Part shown: positions 1-8,276 of the stretch, piece after piece | Position numbering within the stretch: position 1 is the first letter of the stretch | How the letters are laid out: each line of letters begins with the position of its first letter | DNA from: CBDANZ01 sp965197865 | Lineage (GTDB): Bacteria; Acidobacteriota; Vicinamibacteria; Vicinamibacterales; CAVVIG01 | Length of the DNA: 64,000 nt | Assembly (NCBI GenBank): GCA_965197865.1 | Contig: CBDANZ010000002.1 | Location: 248,001-312,000 of the forward strand | Direction: 5' to 3' | Position numbers and translations under genes: made by a program | The notes under the pieces: model-generated | What the model was told of the DNA's origin: nothing | Databases searched by the model: none | What the model saw: the letters and a program-made list of their open reading frames with translations, nothing else

Positions 1-333
1 GGCGACCGGCGCGACCCGTTCGTGAGCCTGCTCGGGATTGGCACCGAGGCAGGAACTGGTTCGAACCGCATCGAGGGCCTCGGCGGGATGGCCGTCGGTG
101 AGATCTCGGTGCAAGGCATCCTGCAGACCCGCGGAATCATCATCTCAATGGTTCAGGGGCCGGACAACAAGAGCTATGTGGTGCTTGAGGGCGACAAGTT
201 TCTGGATGGCACGGTGCAGTCGGTGACGCCGGAAGGGCTCGTCATCGTGCAGGAAGTGAACGATCCGCTGTCGCTTGTTAAGCAGCGGGTGATTCGCAAG
301 CTGTTGCGATCGCTGGAGGACGTCAAGCAGTGA
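1..333 (+). CDS. pilP: Type IV pilus assembly lipoprotein PilP, C-terminal part (5' end outside window)
   Basis: The open frame runs into the window from the left edge, and its first visible residues read GDRRDPFVSLLGIG. The RDPF element followed by a small beta domain is typical of PilP, the inner-membrane-anchored periplasmic lipoprotein that links the PilN/PilO platform to the PilQ secretin. The visible part (about 110 residues) is the C-terminal beta-sandwich (EISVQGILQTRGIIISMVQG, then a GD...DG turn). It ends in a stop that overlaps the GTG start of pilQ by 4 bases, so the two are translationally coupled. An in-frame GTG at 22 is probably internal, because the RDPF element lies upstream of it. 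The identity rests on the motif plus the adjacent pilQ. Confidence 0.8.
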   Translation, partial: GDRRDPFVSLLGIGTEAGTGSNRIEGLGGMAVGEISVQGILQTRGIIISMVQGPDNKSYVVLEGDKFLDGTVQSVTPEGLVIVQEVNDPLSLVKQRVIRKLLRSLEDVKQ

Positions 334-2222
334 CCCTGACGAGGGGCCTTGCCCTGTCTGTCACGATAGCCGTGGCAGGTGCGCTGGCCGATCTGCCTCG
401 GATAGCGGCCGAGTCGCCTGTCGTCTCGAGCGCCCGCCTGAAGTCGATCAAGGCGCGCAGCAGCACGAAGGGTGCGTCGCTAGTCATCGAGGCGACCGAC
501 CCGGTGCCGTACCTCACCACGCGGCCCGATCCCTTCACCGTCCTTGTCGACTTCCGCAACGTCGACGTGGAAGGCACCATCGCCAGGGCGCCGGAGAGCG
601 TTAGCAGTCCGATCGCCCGCGTTGAGGTGGAAAGGGCGGAAGCGCTGGGTGGGCCTGTGACACGCGTCCGCATTTCGCTCGTCGAGCCGGTGCCGCACAC
701 CGTCCGGAGCGAGCGTAATACGGTTGTAGTGAATTTTGAGAGCTCCTCCGATCGGCAGCTGCCGTCTGTGACGCCGACTCCGTCGCGCGGTCTACCCGAC
801 GCCATGTTGGCGCTCGCGCAGGTCGCGACGTCTGAGACCGACCCAATCGTCCCGTTAGTCCGGCCGTCGCCGGCAGTGAAACCCTCAGCGCGGCAAGCGT
901 CTGCGTCGATCCTGGCGGCCGCGGCGCTGGCGGCCCAGGTAACCGCGGGGGCGGCGGCGCCGGGAGGGCGTCAGTATTCGGGCGATCCCGTGACGCTGGA
1001 CTTTCAACAGGCGGATTTGCGCCTGGTGCTGCGGGCCTTCAACGAGATCAGCGGTTTGAACATCGTGATCGATGCGACGGTGCAGGGCTCAGTGGACGTG
1101 GCGCTGAGAGATGCGCCGTGGGACCAGGCGCTCGACGTCATCCTGCGGGCCAATAAGCTGGGCTACATCCTCGAGGGAACGATCGTGTGCATCGCGCCGC
1201 TGACCGTCCTCGCCGAAGAAGAGGGGCAGCGCCGCAAACTGGCCGAAGAGCAGGCGCTTGCCGGTGAGCTGCAAGTGCTGACCAGAACGCTCAGCTACGC
1301 GAAAGCCGCGGAGCTGCAAGCGCTGCTCACGCAAGCCGCGCTGTCGTCGCGCGGCACCGTGCAGGTCGATACGCGCACCAATACGCTCATTATCACGGAT
1401 CTGCAGGATCGGATCACGACGGCGTCGGACTTGATCACCACGCTCGACAGGCCGGAGCCGCAGGTCGAAATCGAGGCGCGCATCGTTCAGACGAACAGGA
1501 ACTTCGCGCGCGAGCTTGGCGTGCAGTGGGGCTTCTCGGGTCGCGTCGACCCGGCACTCGGCAATACGACAAACCTGGCCTTTCCCAACAGTGGGTCCAT
1601 CACGGGACGGGTCGGGCGGACCCAGGGACCGACCGGACAGCCGACTGGGGTCAGTCTGGCCGCGGCCGCTGCCACCAGCGCTGTTGGGCTGGCGCTTGGG
1701 TCGGTCAACGGCGCGTTCAATCTCGACGCAGCCCTGAGCGCGCTCGAACAGTCTGGCAACGGGCGGATTCTCTCGACGCCGCGCGTGTCGACGTTGAACA
1801 ACGTGATGGCCGAGGTCACGCAGGGCGTCCAGATTCCGCTGCAGACGATTGCCCATAACACCGTCACGGTCACGTTCAAGGACGCCGCGCTCAGCTTGAG
1901 GGTGACGCCGCAGATCACGGCGGCCAACACCGTCATCATGCAGATCAATCTCGAGAACGCGACGCCCGATTTCAGCCGCGCGGCTGGTCCGTCGGCCATT
2001 CCGCCGATCAACACGCAACGTGCCATCACGACGGTCCTGGTCAACGACGGGCAGACGACGGTCATCGGTGGGATCTACACGAGCAACCAGCAGTCCCTGA
2101 CGAACCGGACGCCTGGGCTCGGCCGGATTCCGCTGCTGAGCTGGTTGTTCAAGCGTGATCGCGTCTCCGACGAAAGCCGCGAGCTACTGATCTTTATTAC
2201 CCCCCGCATCATTAGGGGGTGA
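330..2222 (+). CDS. pilQ: Type IV pilus secretin PilQ
   Basis: 630 residues; forms the outer-membrane secretin channel through which type IV pili are extruded. A signal-like N-terminus is followed by an AMIN domain (about residues 36-137), which binds peptidoglycan. After a Pro/Ala-rich linker comes an STN/N0 domain (about 216-290, VTLDFQQADLRLVLRAF), then a NolW/N1 domain (about 310-370, with TRTNTLIITD) and the secretin domain to the C-terminus (ending with the ELLIFITPRII signature). The length is in the PilQ range, though shorter than two-AMIN versions. It starts with GTG in a 4-base overlap with pilP, as expected in a pilMNOPQ operon. The last codons form a 6-bp GC hairpin (2199-2220) without a T-tract, so termination here is doubtful. 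Confidence 0.93.
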   Translation: MTLTRGLALSVTIAVAGALADLPRIAAESPVVSSARLKSIKARSSTKGASLVIEATDPVPYLTTRPDPFTVLVDFRNVDVEGTIARAPESVSSPIARVEVERAEALGGPVTRVRISLVEPVPHTVRSERNTVVVNFESSSDRQLPSVTPTPSRGLPDAMLALAQVATSETDPIVPLVRPSPAVKPSARQASASILAAAALAAQVTAGAAAPGGRQYSGDPVTLDFQQADLRLVLRAFNEISGLNIVIDATVQGSVDVALRDAPWDQALDVILRANKLGYILEGTIVCIAPLTVLAEEEGQRRKLAEEQALAGELQVLTRTLSYAKAAELQALLTQAALSSRGTVQVDTRTNTLIITDLQDRITTASDLITTLDRPEPQVEIEARIVQTNRNFARELGVQWGFSGRVDPALGNTTNLAFPNSGSITGRVGRTQGPTGQPTGVSLAAAAATSAVGLALGSVNGAFNLDAALSALEQSGNGRILSTPRVSTLNNVMAEVTQGVQIPLQTIAHNTVTVTFKDAALSLRVTPQITAANTVIMQINLENATPDFSRAAGPSAIPPINTQRAITTVLVNDGQTTVIGGIYTSNQQSLTNRTPGLGRIPLLSWLFKRDRVSDESRELLIFITPRIIRG

Positions 2223-2229
2223 GTGAGGG

Positions 2230-2868
2230 ATGACCTATACGCGGAATCTGAAGCGCTTCGTGGTTCTGGTTGTAGCCGTCTCGGCCAACGTGTCCTGCGG
2301 CGACGTCGTGCGCCAGGGCAAGTCACCGGTGTATCTGGTGGTCGACTCACTCCTGGCGTCCAGGGGCGGGGTGGGCGCCGGCCAACTCAGCGGGACGCTG
2401 TTCTCCGACGTCCTCACCCTCGTGACCACACCGGAGCCGTGTTCGACGATTAGCCCGTGCGCGACGATCTTTGCCGACACAGGTGAGGTCGTGCTTCGCT
2501 TCTCGCCAAAAGACGTCGGCCCGGCGGGCGCGCCAACGGTTCCCAGTCTCAACAACGAGGTGACCATCAACCGCTATCGCGTGGTCTACTGCCTCGCCGA
2601 CGGTCGCAATACGCCTGGCGTGGATGTGCCCTACGGATTTGACGGCGCGGTGACCGGAACCGTTCCGAACGGCGGCACGTTGACGATGGGCTTCGAGCTC
2701 GTTCGCCACATCGCGAAAGAGGAGGCACCACTCGTGCAGTTGGCCGTGAGCGCGACGATCATTGGCGCGATCGCGGACGTGACGTTCTACGGCCGCGATC
2801 AGGTGGGCAACGAGCTGAGCGTGACCGCATCGCTTCTGATCGAGTTCGGCAATTTCGGTGACGGATAG
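2230..2868 (+). CDS. Uncharacterised exported protein downstream of pilQ
   Basis: 212 residues, family not recognised. The N-terminus (MTYTRNLKRF, then VVLVVAVSANVSC) is a short signal peptide. The Cys at about residue 23 could be a lipidation site, although ANVSC is a poor lipobox. The mature part looks like a beta-rich domain with alternating hydrophobic stretches and several Gly/Thr turns, and no catalytic motif is visible. It starts 8 bases after the pilQ stop and ends just before another probable lipoprotein, so it is probably the next cistron of the pilus operon. A role at the cell surface or in pilus biogenesis is inferred from position only. Confidence 0.6.
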   Translation: MTYTRNLKRFVVLVVAVSANVSCGDVVRQGKSPVYLVVDSLLASRGGVGAGQLSGTLFSDVLTLVTTPEPCSTISPCATIFADTGEVVLRFSPKDVGPAGAPTVPSLNNEVTINRYRVVYCLADGRNTPGVDVPYGFDGAVTGTVPNGGTLTMGFELVRHIAKEEAPLVQLAVSATIIGAIADVTFYGRDQVGNELSVTASLLIEFGNFGDG

Positions 2869-2872
2869 AGCC

Positions 2873-3646
2873 ATGTTCAAGGTGTCCACGGCCCGATCAG
2901 CGCTTCTTATCGCAGTTGTGTTGACTGCTGCGTGCACGGTCAAAGAAACGGACATTCCGTCGCGGGCGGGGCCGTCAGAGCTTGCGCTGTCGATCACGAT
3001 CGAAGCCCTGCCCAACAGGGTGACACGCAACGGCGTGGATCGGTCGACGATTGTCGTGACCGCGCGCGATTCGCAGGGGTCGCCGGCGCCGTCGGTGCAG
3101 CTCCGCGTCGACTCGATCGTCCTGGAAGTGGTCCAGGATTTCGGCACGGTGTCGTCGGCGCACACCATTTTTTCGGGCACCGATGGACGGGCCACAACAG
3201 TCTACACGGCTTCGCCTGCGCCGCCGGCCGGCGTGTTTCAACTGACCGATCTGATCACGATCCGTGTCACGCCGGTTGGCGTGAATTTCCAGACCTCTGT
3301 GTCGCAGACCGCGCAGGTCCGTCTCGTCCTGCCGACGGTTGTCTCGCCGCCGGGCAGCCCGTCCGCGGTGTTCACCTTCTCCACGCCGACGGCCAAGGCC
3401 GTTGCGATGATCAACTTCGATGCGAGCGGCTCGTTTGCCGTCGGCGGCAAGACGCTCGTGGACTACGACTGGAGTTGGGGCGACGGCGAACCGAACGGCA
3501 AGGGCGTTCTCGAAGAACACGACTGGGTCGTCGCGGGCACGTACTTCGTCGTTCTCACCGTGACCGATGGCGCCGGGCAGCAAGCCCGCTCGACCCAGCT
3601 GATCCGATCACGCCGTAGCGCTCATGGCGGACAATCCGCGGCTTGA
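2873..3646 (+). CDS. Putative lipoprotein with Ig-like and PKD domains
   Basis: About 257 residues from the ATG at 2873; an in-frame GTG at 2858 lies inside the previous gene and is less likely. The signal peptide ends in VLTAAC, a plausible lipobox with Cys at about residue 21. The first domain (about residues 40-150) resembles bacterial Ig-like repeats with the Thr-rich pattern ITIEALPNRVTRNGVDRST. The second (about 165-250) has the PKD hallmarks FDASGS, a DYDWSWGDG core and VVLTVTDGAG. Such proteins are usually displayed on the outer membrane or in the periplasm and make protein or carbohydrate contacts. It overlaps the next gene by 23 bases and follows pilQ and another exported protein, which suggests an envelope or pilus-associated role (inference). 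Confidence 0.65.
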   Translation: MFKVSTARSALLIAVVLTAACTVKETDIPSRAGPSELALSITIEALPNRVTRNGVDRSTIVVTARDSQGSPAPSVQLRVDSIVLEVVQDFGTVSSAHTIFSGTDGRATTVYTASPAPPAGVFQLTDLITIRVTPVGVNFQTSVSQTAQVRLVLPTVVSPPGSPSAVFTFSTPTAKAVAMINFDASGSFAVGGKTLVDYDWSWGDGEPNGKGVLEEHDWVVAGTYFVVLTVTDGAGQQARSTQLIRSRRSAHGGQSAA

Positions 3647-4307
3647 AGACCTTCGAAACTGGGTCGAGAAGGATCCGGCTTCGATTGCGTTTGCGCAGCT
3701 GGCGGAGGAGTATCGACGCGCCGGCCAGGCTCAGGAATCGGTCGACATCTGCCGAGCGGGCCTTGCGATTCATCCCGAATATCTGTCGGCGCGCGTGACA
3801 CTCGGCCGCGCGCTTGCCGAGCTCGGTGTGCTCGACGAAGCCCAGGCCGAGCTCGAACTAGTGCTGAAGGGTGCACCCGAGAATCTGGCGGCCATTCGCG
3901 GGCTTGCCGAGATCCATCACAATCGAGGCGAGCTCGGTGAGGCCCTCGCGCGGTACCGCGCCGCGCTCGTCTTCGCGCGCCACGATCCCGATCTGGAGCA
4001 GACCGTGAACGATCTGGCTCGGCAGCTTACGCTGACCCACGCCCAGCAGAGCCAGGACGGCCTGTCGCTCGAGCAGATGCAGCGCGAGCTGGCGGCACAC
4101 GTGTCCCCGCCGGCGCCGGCATGGGTCGTGAGGGGGCCGCCGGCCTCCCCGCCCGCAGGCGCGGCGCTCGTTGTAGCGCCACAGCCGCTCCAGGTTGTGG
4201 AGAGTGGAGCCTCCGGCCCCGAAGCGGATCGCGCGTCGCGTACCGTCGCGGCGCTCGATCAGTGGCTCGATGCCATCCATGTCGCACGCGCCGACCGACA
4301 CTCTTAG
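3624..4307 (+). CDS. TPR-repeat protein
   Basis: 227 residues. There is no signal peptide or membrane segment, so it is probably cytoplasmic. Residues about 5-145 contain at least three tetratricopeptide-like units (AFAQLAEEYRRAGQAQESVD, SARVTLGRALAELGVLDEAQ, AIRGLAEIHHNRGELGEALA), which form protein-binding helical hairpins. The tail is Ala/Pro-rich and low in complexity. The ATG at 3624 lies inside the end of the upstream gene, and its own end overlaps the M24 peptidase start by 29 bases, so the group looks translationally coupled. Being the last recognisable gene after the pilus block, it may be a pilus or motility accessory scaffold, but no specific partner can be named. Confidence 0.75.
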   Translation: MADNPRLEDLRNWVEKDPASIAFAQLAEEYRRAGQAQESVDICRAGLAIHPEYLSARVTLGRALAELGVLDEAQAELELVLKGAPENLAAIRGLAEIHHNRGELGEALARYRAALVFARHDPDLEQTVNDLARQLTLTHAQQSQDGLSLEQMQRELAAHVSPPAPAWVVRGPPASPPAGAALVVAPQPLQVVESGASGPEADRASRTVAALDQWLDAIHVARADRHS

Positions 4308-5430
4308 TTCTCGTCATCAGTCCGTTCGCACCCGACTCGTCGAGCACCACCTCGACGCGCTGGTGGTGACGTCGATGCCGAACGTGCTGTACCTCACGAA
4401 TTTCAGCGGCACGACCGCAATCGTCGTGGTGACAGGCGGCCGAATCATTTTCATCACCGATTCTCGCTACACGGCGGCGATGGAGCAGGCTCGCGGCACT
4501 TTGCACGAATGTCCGGCGCTGGAGTTTGTCACGGTGGAGGGGACCTACGATGCGACGCTGGCGCGGCTGCTGGCGTCCGTGCCGGGCTCACGCGTCGGCT
4601 TCGAAGCTGCGCACCTGTCGGTCGCTCGTCACGCGTGGTTGCGCAAGGCGGTCGGCGTCACGGCAGCGGCGCCGCTGGAGCCATCAGAGCTCGTACGAAC
4701 CGAGGGGTTGATCGAGCGCGTGCGCGTGCAGAAGGACAAGTACGAGATTGGTGTGCTCACCGAAGCGGCCCAACGTCTGTCGGCGGTGGCGACAGGGGCG
4801 TTCCGCGAAGTGCGGCGGGATCGAAGCGAGCGCGAGATTGCGCTGGCGATCGACTGGCGGATTCGCAACGCGGGGTTCGAGCGATCCGCATTTGAGACGA
4901 TTGTCGCTTCTGGCCCGAACGCGGCGTTGCCGCACGCGCGGCCGAGTGAGCGAAAGTTGACCGAAGGCGATCTCGTCGTACTGGACTTCGGCGGGGTCTA
5001 CGAATCATACTGCGTGGACCTGACGCGGAGCGTTTCCGTCGGACCGGCAAGCGTGCGCGCGCGCCGGGTGCACGCGGTGGTGCTCGACGCCCACGACGAG
5101 GCGATCGCCGCGGTGGCCCCAGGGCGTTCGCGGTTCGATATCGACGCGGTGGCACGGGCCGCCGTCGACAGGGGGGGCATGGGCGCGGCCTTCGGTCACG
5201 GCACTGGCCACGGGTTGGGGATCGAAGTGCACGAGGATCCCTCAATCGTCAGACGACGGTCGGATGTTGATGGGCGCGACGAAGCCCTCGCGGCTGGCAT
5301 GGTCTTCACGATCGAACCTGGCGCCTACTTTCCCGGCTGGGGCGGTCTCCGGATTGAGGATGACGTGGTTGTCACGGAAGGCGGCGTCGAAGTGTTGACC
5401 GACGTGACGACGGAGTTACTGGAACTGTGA
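4279..5430 (+). CDS. M24 family aminopeptidase (Xaa-Pro aminopeptidase type)
   Basis: 383 residues from the ATG at 4279 (MSHAPTDTL...); an earlier in-frame ATG gives an Arg/Pro-rich extension unlike the family. The N-terminal creatinase-like domain (VTSMPNVLYLTNFSG) is followed by the pita-bread catalytic domain. Its five metal ligands are visible: Asp in VVLDFGG, Asp in CVDLTRS, His in GHGTGHGLG, Glu in FTIEPGAYF and Glu in GLRIEDD. This is the PepP/PepQ pattern for a cytoplasmic dinuclear metallopeptidase that cleaves Xaa-Pro bonds. PepP cannot be separated from PepQ by eye. It sits directly upstream of accB, an arrangement common in bacteria where a proline peptidase gene precedes the acetyl-CoA carboxylase genes. 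Confidence 0.9.
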   Translation: MSHAPTDTLSSRHQSVRTRLVEHHLDALVVTSMPNVLYLTNFSGTTAIVVVTGGRIIFITDSRYTAAMEQARGTLHECPALEFVTVEGTYDATLARLLASVPGSRVGFEAAHLSVARHAWLRKAVGVTAAAPLEPSELVRTEGLIERVRVQKDKYEIGVLTEAAQRLSAVATGAFREVRRDRSEREIALAIDWRIRNAGFERSAFETIVASGPNAALPHARPSERKLTEGDLVVLDFGGVYESYCVDLTRSVSVGPASVRARRVHAVVLDAHDEAIAAVAPGRSRFDIDAVARAAVDRGGMGAAFGHGTGHGLGIEVHEDPSIVRRRSDVDGRDEALAAGMVFTIEPGAYFPGWGGLRIEDDVVVTEGGVEVLTDVTTELLEL

Positions 5431-5443
5431 ATTTCTCACCCCC

Positions 5444-5926
5444 ATGGATCTCGAGCAGCTCAAGCAGATTCTGAGCCTCGTGCGCGAGCACGCGCTGTCT
5501 GAGTTTGAGATCGAGCAAGACGGCCTGCGGCTCAAGATCCGGAAGGATGCGGCGGGCGCAGACGCGGCCGTGCCTGCGGGTTCTCCTGCGGCGCCTCTGG
5601 CGGCTGGCTTGGCGCCGGGGGCGGCGCACGCTTCGCCGGCGGCGCCGGGCGGGGCGGCGGCCGGCGATGTCGACACCGAGATCGAGCTCGCCGTCGTCAA
5701 GTCGCCGCTCGTCGGGATCTTCTATCGATCGCCGGATCCGAACGCGGCGCCATTTGTTGAGATCGGCGCGACCGTGGAAAAGGGACAGGTGTTGTGCATC
5801 ATCGAGGCGATGAAGTTGATGAATGAGATCGACTCGGAGTACGACGGGGAAATCGTCAACGTCTATGTCGAGAGTGGGCAACCGGTTCAATACGGTGAGC
5901 GGTTGTTCGCGATAAGAACGAAGTAG
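5444..5926 (+). CDS. accB: Acetyl-CoA carboxylase biotin carboxyl carrier protein
   Basis: 160 residues. The N-terminal helix (MDLEQLKQILSLV) is typical of AccB. An Ala/Pro/Gly-rich mobile linker (about residues 37-75) joins it to the biotinyl domain (about 82-160). The biotinylation motif EAMKLMNEI places the acceptor lysine at about residue 124. The protein carries CO2 from the biotin carboxylase subunit to the carboxyltransferase in the first step of fatty acid synthesis. The stop codon is followed immediately by the ATG of accC, so the two subunits are co-translated. The start codon is ATG at 5444, 13 bases after the M24 peptidase stop. Confidence 0.96.
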   Translation: MDLEQLKQILSLVREHALSEFEIEQDGLRLKIRKDAAGADAAVPAGSPAAPLAAGLAPGAAHASPAAPGGAAAGDVDTEIELAVVKSPLVGIFYRSPDPNAAPFVEIGATVEKGQVLCIIEAMKLMNEIDSEYDGEIVNVYVESGQPVQYGERLFAIRTK

Positions 5927-7297
5927 ATGTTCAAGAAGATCCTGATCGCGAACCGGGGCGAGGTCGCCCTGCGCATCATCTTCGCGTGCCGGGAGCTCGG
6001 CATCAAGACGGTCGCCGTCTACTCGGAGGCCGACGAAAACTCCCTGCACGTCCGGTTCGCCGACGAGGACGTGTGCATCGGGCCGGCGCGCAGCGCCGAC
6101 AGCTATCTGAATGTGCCGGCCGTCATCAGCGCCGCCGAGATTACGGGCGCCGACGCCATTCATCCCGGCTACGGCTTCCTTTCGGAGAGCGCCTATTTGG
6201 CGGAAGTGTGCGAGGCCTGCCACGTTAAGTTCATCGGTCCAGACCCCCAGGTGATCCGCTTGATGGGCGACAAGGCGCGGGCGCGCCGGGTGATGAAAAA
6301 GGCGGGCGTGCCGGTGCTGCCAGGCAGCGACGGACCGGTCGAGAGTGAGGAAAAGGCGCTCAAGCTTGCGAAGGAGATCGGCTATCCGGTCATCGTCAAG
6401 GCCACGGCCGGTGGCGGTGGCCGGGGGATGCGGATCGTGCGGGCAGCGGTGGAGTTGTCCAACGCGGTCAAGACCGCGCAGCGCGAAGCCGAGGCGGCGT
6501 TCGGCGTCGGCGACGTCTATATCGAGAGGTTCATCGAGTCGCCGAGGCACATCGAGTTCCAGGTGCTCGGCGATCATCATGGCTCGGTCGTCCACCTGGG
6601 CGAGCGCGAATGCTCGATCCAGCGGCGGCACCAGAAGCTCATCGAAGAATCACCGTCGCCGGCGCTCGGCGAGAAACTGCGCCGCAAGATAGGCAGCATC
6701 GTTATCGATGCCGCGCGCGCGGTTCAGTACACCAACGCCGGCACCTTCGAGTTCCTCATAGATCCCGATGGCCGGTTCTATTTCATGGAGGCGAACACGC
6801 GCCTCCAGGTCGAGCATCCGGTGACAGAAATGGTCACTGGCGTGGACATCGTGAAGGAGCAGATCCGAATCGCAGCGGCGGAGCGTCTCGGCTTCAAGCA
6901 GGGCGAGGTCACCTTCACCGGCCACTCGATCGAATGTCGTATCAACGCCGAAGATCCCGATACGTTCGTGCCCTCGCCGGGCGTCATCCACGTGTTCAGC
7001 GTGCCGGGAGGTCCCGGCGTCCGCGTCGAGACGCTCGCCCATTCCGATTGCACGATCTCGCCGTACTACGATTCGATGATTGCCAAGGTCATCGTCCATG
7101 GCCGCGATCGCCAGGAGGCCATCGCGCGCATGCGCCGCACGCTCGAGATGACGGTCATCGAAGGCATCAAGACGAACATTTCGATGCACCTCCGCATTCT
7201 GAACGATCCGGAATTCGTGGTTGGTCGGTTCACTACGTCGTTCATGGAGCGCTTCCTCGCCCGGCGGCCCGGTGGGCAGCTGGCTGAAGCCGTGTAG
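5927..7297 (+). CDS. accC: Acetyl-CoA carboxylase biotin carboxylase subunit
   Basis: 456 residues, full length for AccC (usually about 450). The N-terminal biotin carboxylase fold begins MFKKILIANRGEVALRI. The ATP-grasp domain contains the Gly-rich loop KATAGGGGRGMRIV, and the catalytic signatures FMEANTRLQVEHPVTEMVTG and ERECSIQRRHQKLIEE are intact. It carboxylates the biotin of AccB using ATP and bicarbonate. It starts directly after the accB stop. The carboxyltransferase genes accA and accD are not in this window, which is usual because accBC often lies apart from them. Confidence 0.97.
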   Translation: MFKKILIANRGEVALRIIFACRELGIKTVAVYSEADENSLHVRFADEDVCIGPARSADSYLNVPAVISAAEITGADAIHPGYGFLSESAYLAEVCEACHVKFIGPDPQVIRLMGDKARARRVMKKAGVPVLPGSDGPVESEEKALKLAKEIGYPVIVKATAGGGGRGMRIVRAAVELSNAVKTAQREAEAAFGVGDVYIERFIESPRHIEFQVLGDHHGSVVHLGERECSIQRRHQKLIEESPSPALGEKLRRKIGSIVIDAARAVQYTNAGTFEFLIDPDGRFYFMEANTRLQVEHPVTEMVTGVDIVKEQIRIAAAERLGFKQGEVTFTGHSIECRINAEDPDTFVPSPGVIHVFSVPGGPGVRVETLAHSDCTISPYYDSMIAKVIVHGRDRQEAIARMRRTLEMTVIEGIKTNISMHLRILNDPEFVVGRFTTSFMERFLARRPGGQLAEAV

Positions 7298-7531
7298 CAA
7301 CTTCGCTTCCGCAGTTCCTCAGTTCCTTGGAGCGCGTTGCAGATTTAGCCTCACGCGGGTGGTCGCGAATGGGGCCGCCCCACCCGGCGTGGGGTCCACG
7401 CTCGTCACAAGCGCCCTTGGGGCGAGCACCGCGTGGGGCTGTTCGGGGACAGGACCCGCCATGGGCCAATTTGCAGCGTGCTCGAGTAGAGTTCGACAAT
7501 CGCGAATCCTTAGTCTTCGTGGTGATGTGAC
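7298..7531 (+). other. accC-thiE intergenic region with two GC hairpins
   Basis: 234 bases without a convincing gene. Two compact hairpins can be drawn. One is a 6-bp stem with a 5-base loop at 7378-7394 (CCCCAC/GTGGGG). The other is a 5-bp stem with a 3-base loop at 7412-7424 (CGCCC/GGGCG). Neither is followed by a T-run, so they could be weak or Rho-assisted 3' ends of the accBC transcript. I looked for a TPP-riboswitch signature ahead of thiE and did not find one. Confidence 0.4.
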
Positions 7532-8173
7532 ATGCCGTTTGTCGCTCCGTCGGCGCTGTACGTCATCTGCGACGCTGATATCTGCGCGCGTGCGGGGTGG
7601 ACGCTCGTCGAGTTTGTCGAGGCCTGTTTAGAGGGCGGCGCCAGGTTCCTTCAGGTGCGCGCCAAGAGCGTGGCCGGTCGGGACTTCTTTGCTGCGACGG
7701 CTGCCATCGTGGGACGGGCAAAGGGGGCCGGTGCCGTGGTTGTGGTGAACGACCGGGTCGACATTGCCCTGCTGGCCGGTGCCGGCGGCGTGCACCTCGG
7801 GCAGGAAGATCTGCCGCCCGCGCGGGCGCGCGCGATAGCCGGCGCGAACGCCATCATCGGCCTGTCGACGCACACGCCCGCTGAACTCCACCTGGCGCTG
7901 GAGCAGCCCGTGAACTACATCGCGATCGGGCCCGTGTTCGGGACGATGACGAAGGAAACGGGACAGGAGGCGGTCGGGCTCGACCACGTCCGGCACGCGG
8001 CGGCCCGTACGGCAGCGCGCAGCATGCCCCTGGTCGCCATCGGGGGAATGACGCTCGAACGCGCCGCGTCGGTGATTCGCTGCGGCGCACAATCGATCGC
8101 GGTGATTTCGGACCTTCTGGCGACAGGCGATCCGAAGGCGCGCGTCAGGGAGTTTCTGGATGCCCTCGCGTAG
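7532..8173 (+). CDS. thiE: Thiamine phosphate synthase
   Basis: 213 residues, normal ThiE length. The TIM-barrel signatures are present: LQVRAKSVAGRDF near residue 45, VVVNDRVDIALLAGAGGVHL near 70-90 with the GQEDLP element, YIAIGPVFGTMTKE near 130-145, and LVAIGGMT near 170. The enzyme condenses HMP pyrophosphate with thiazole phosphate to give thiamine phosphate in the cytoplasm. The gene stands alone between accBC and folD, with no other thi genes nearby. The ATG at 7532 is the only good start, although no strong Shine-Dalgarno is visible. Confidence 0.93.
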   Translation: MPFVAPSALYVICDADICARAGWTLVEFVEACLEGGARFLQVRAKSVAGRDFFAATAAIVGRAKGAGAVVVVNDRVDIALLAGAGGVHLGQEDLPPARARAIAGANAIIGLSTHTPAELHLALEQPVNYIAIGPVFGTMTKETGQEAVGLDHVRHAAARTAARSMPLVAIGGMTLERAASVIRCGAQSIAVISDLLATGDPKARVREFLDALA

Positions 8174-8225
8174 GACCCGTTAGAATGCACAGCGTGATCG
8201 TCAGTCGTCTGCATCGCTCACCGGG

Positions 8226-8258
8226 GACGGATCTCCTTGAAGGGTACCGCGATCCGTC
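8226..8258 (+). promoter_or_regulatory. Perfect 8-bp hairpin in the folD leader
   Basis: GACGGATC at 8226-8233 pairs perfectly with GATCCGTC at 8251-8258 across a 17-base loop, 18 bases upstream of the folD GTG start. It could mask or present the ribosome-binding region. It does not resemble the folate or ZTP riboswitch consensus as I know them. A candidate -10 (TAGAAT) lies at about 8181-8186. Function unknown. Confidence 0.3.
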
Positions 8259-8276
8259 TGCCTGCACGGAGTCGTA

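Noticed and set aside
2199..2222. Terminator at the end of pilQ
   Set aside because: The 6-bp GC hairpin lies inside the last codons and has no T-tract, and the next gene follows after 7 bases.
7298..7531. Possible TPP riboswitch before thiE
   Set aside because: Neither the CTGAGA nor the ACCTGA-type conserved elements were found; only simple GC hairpins are present.
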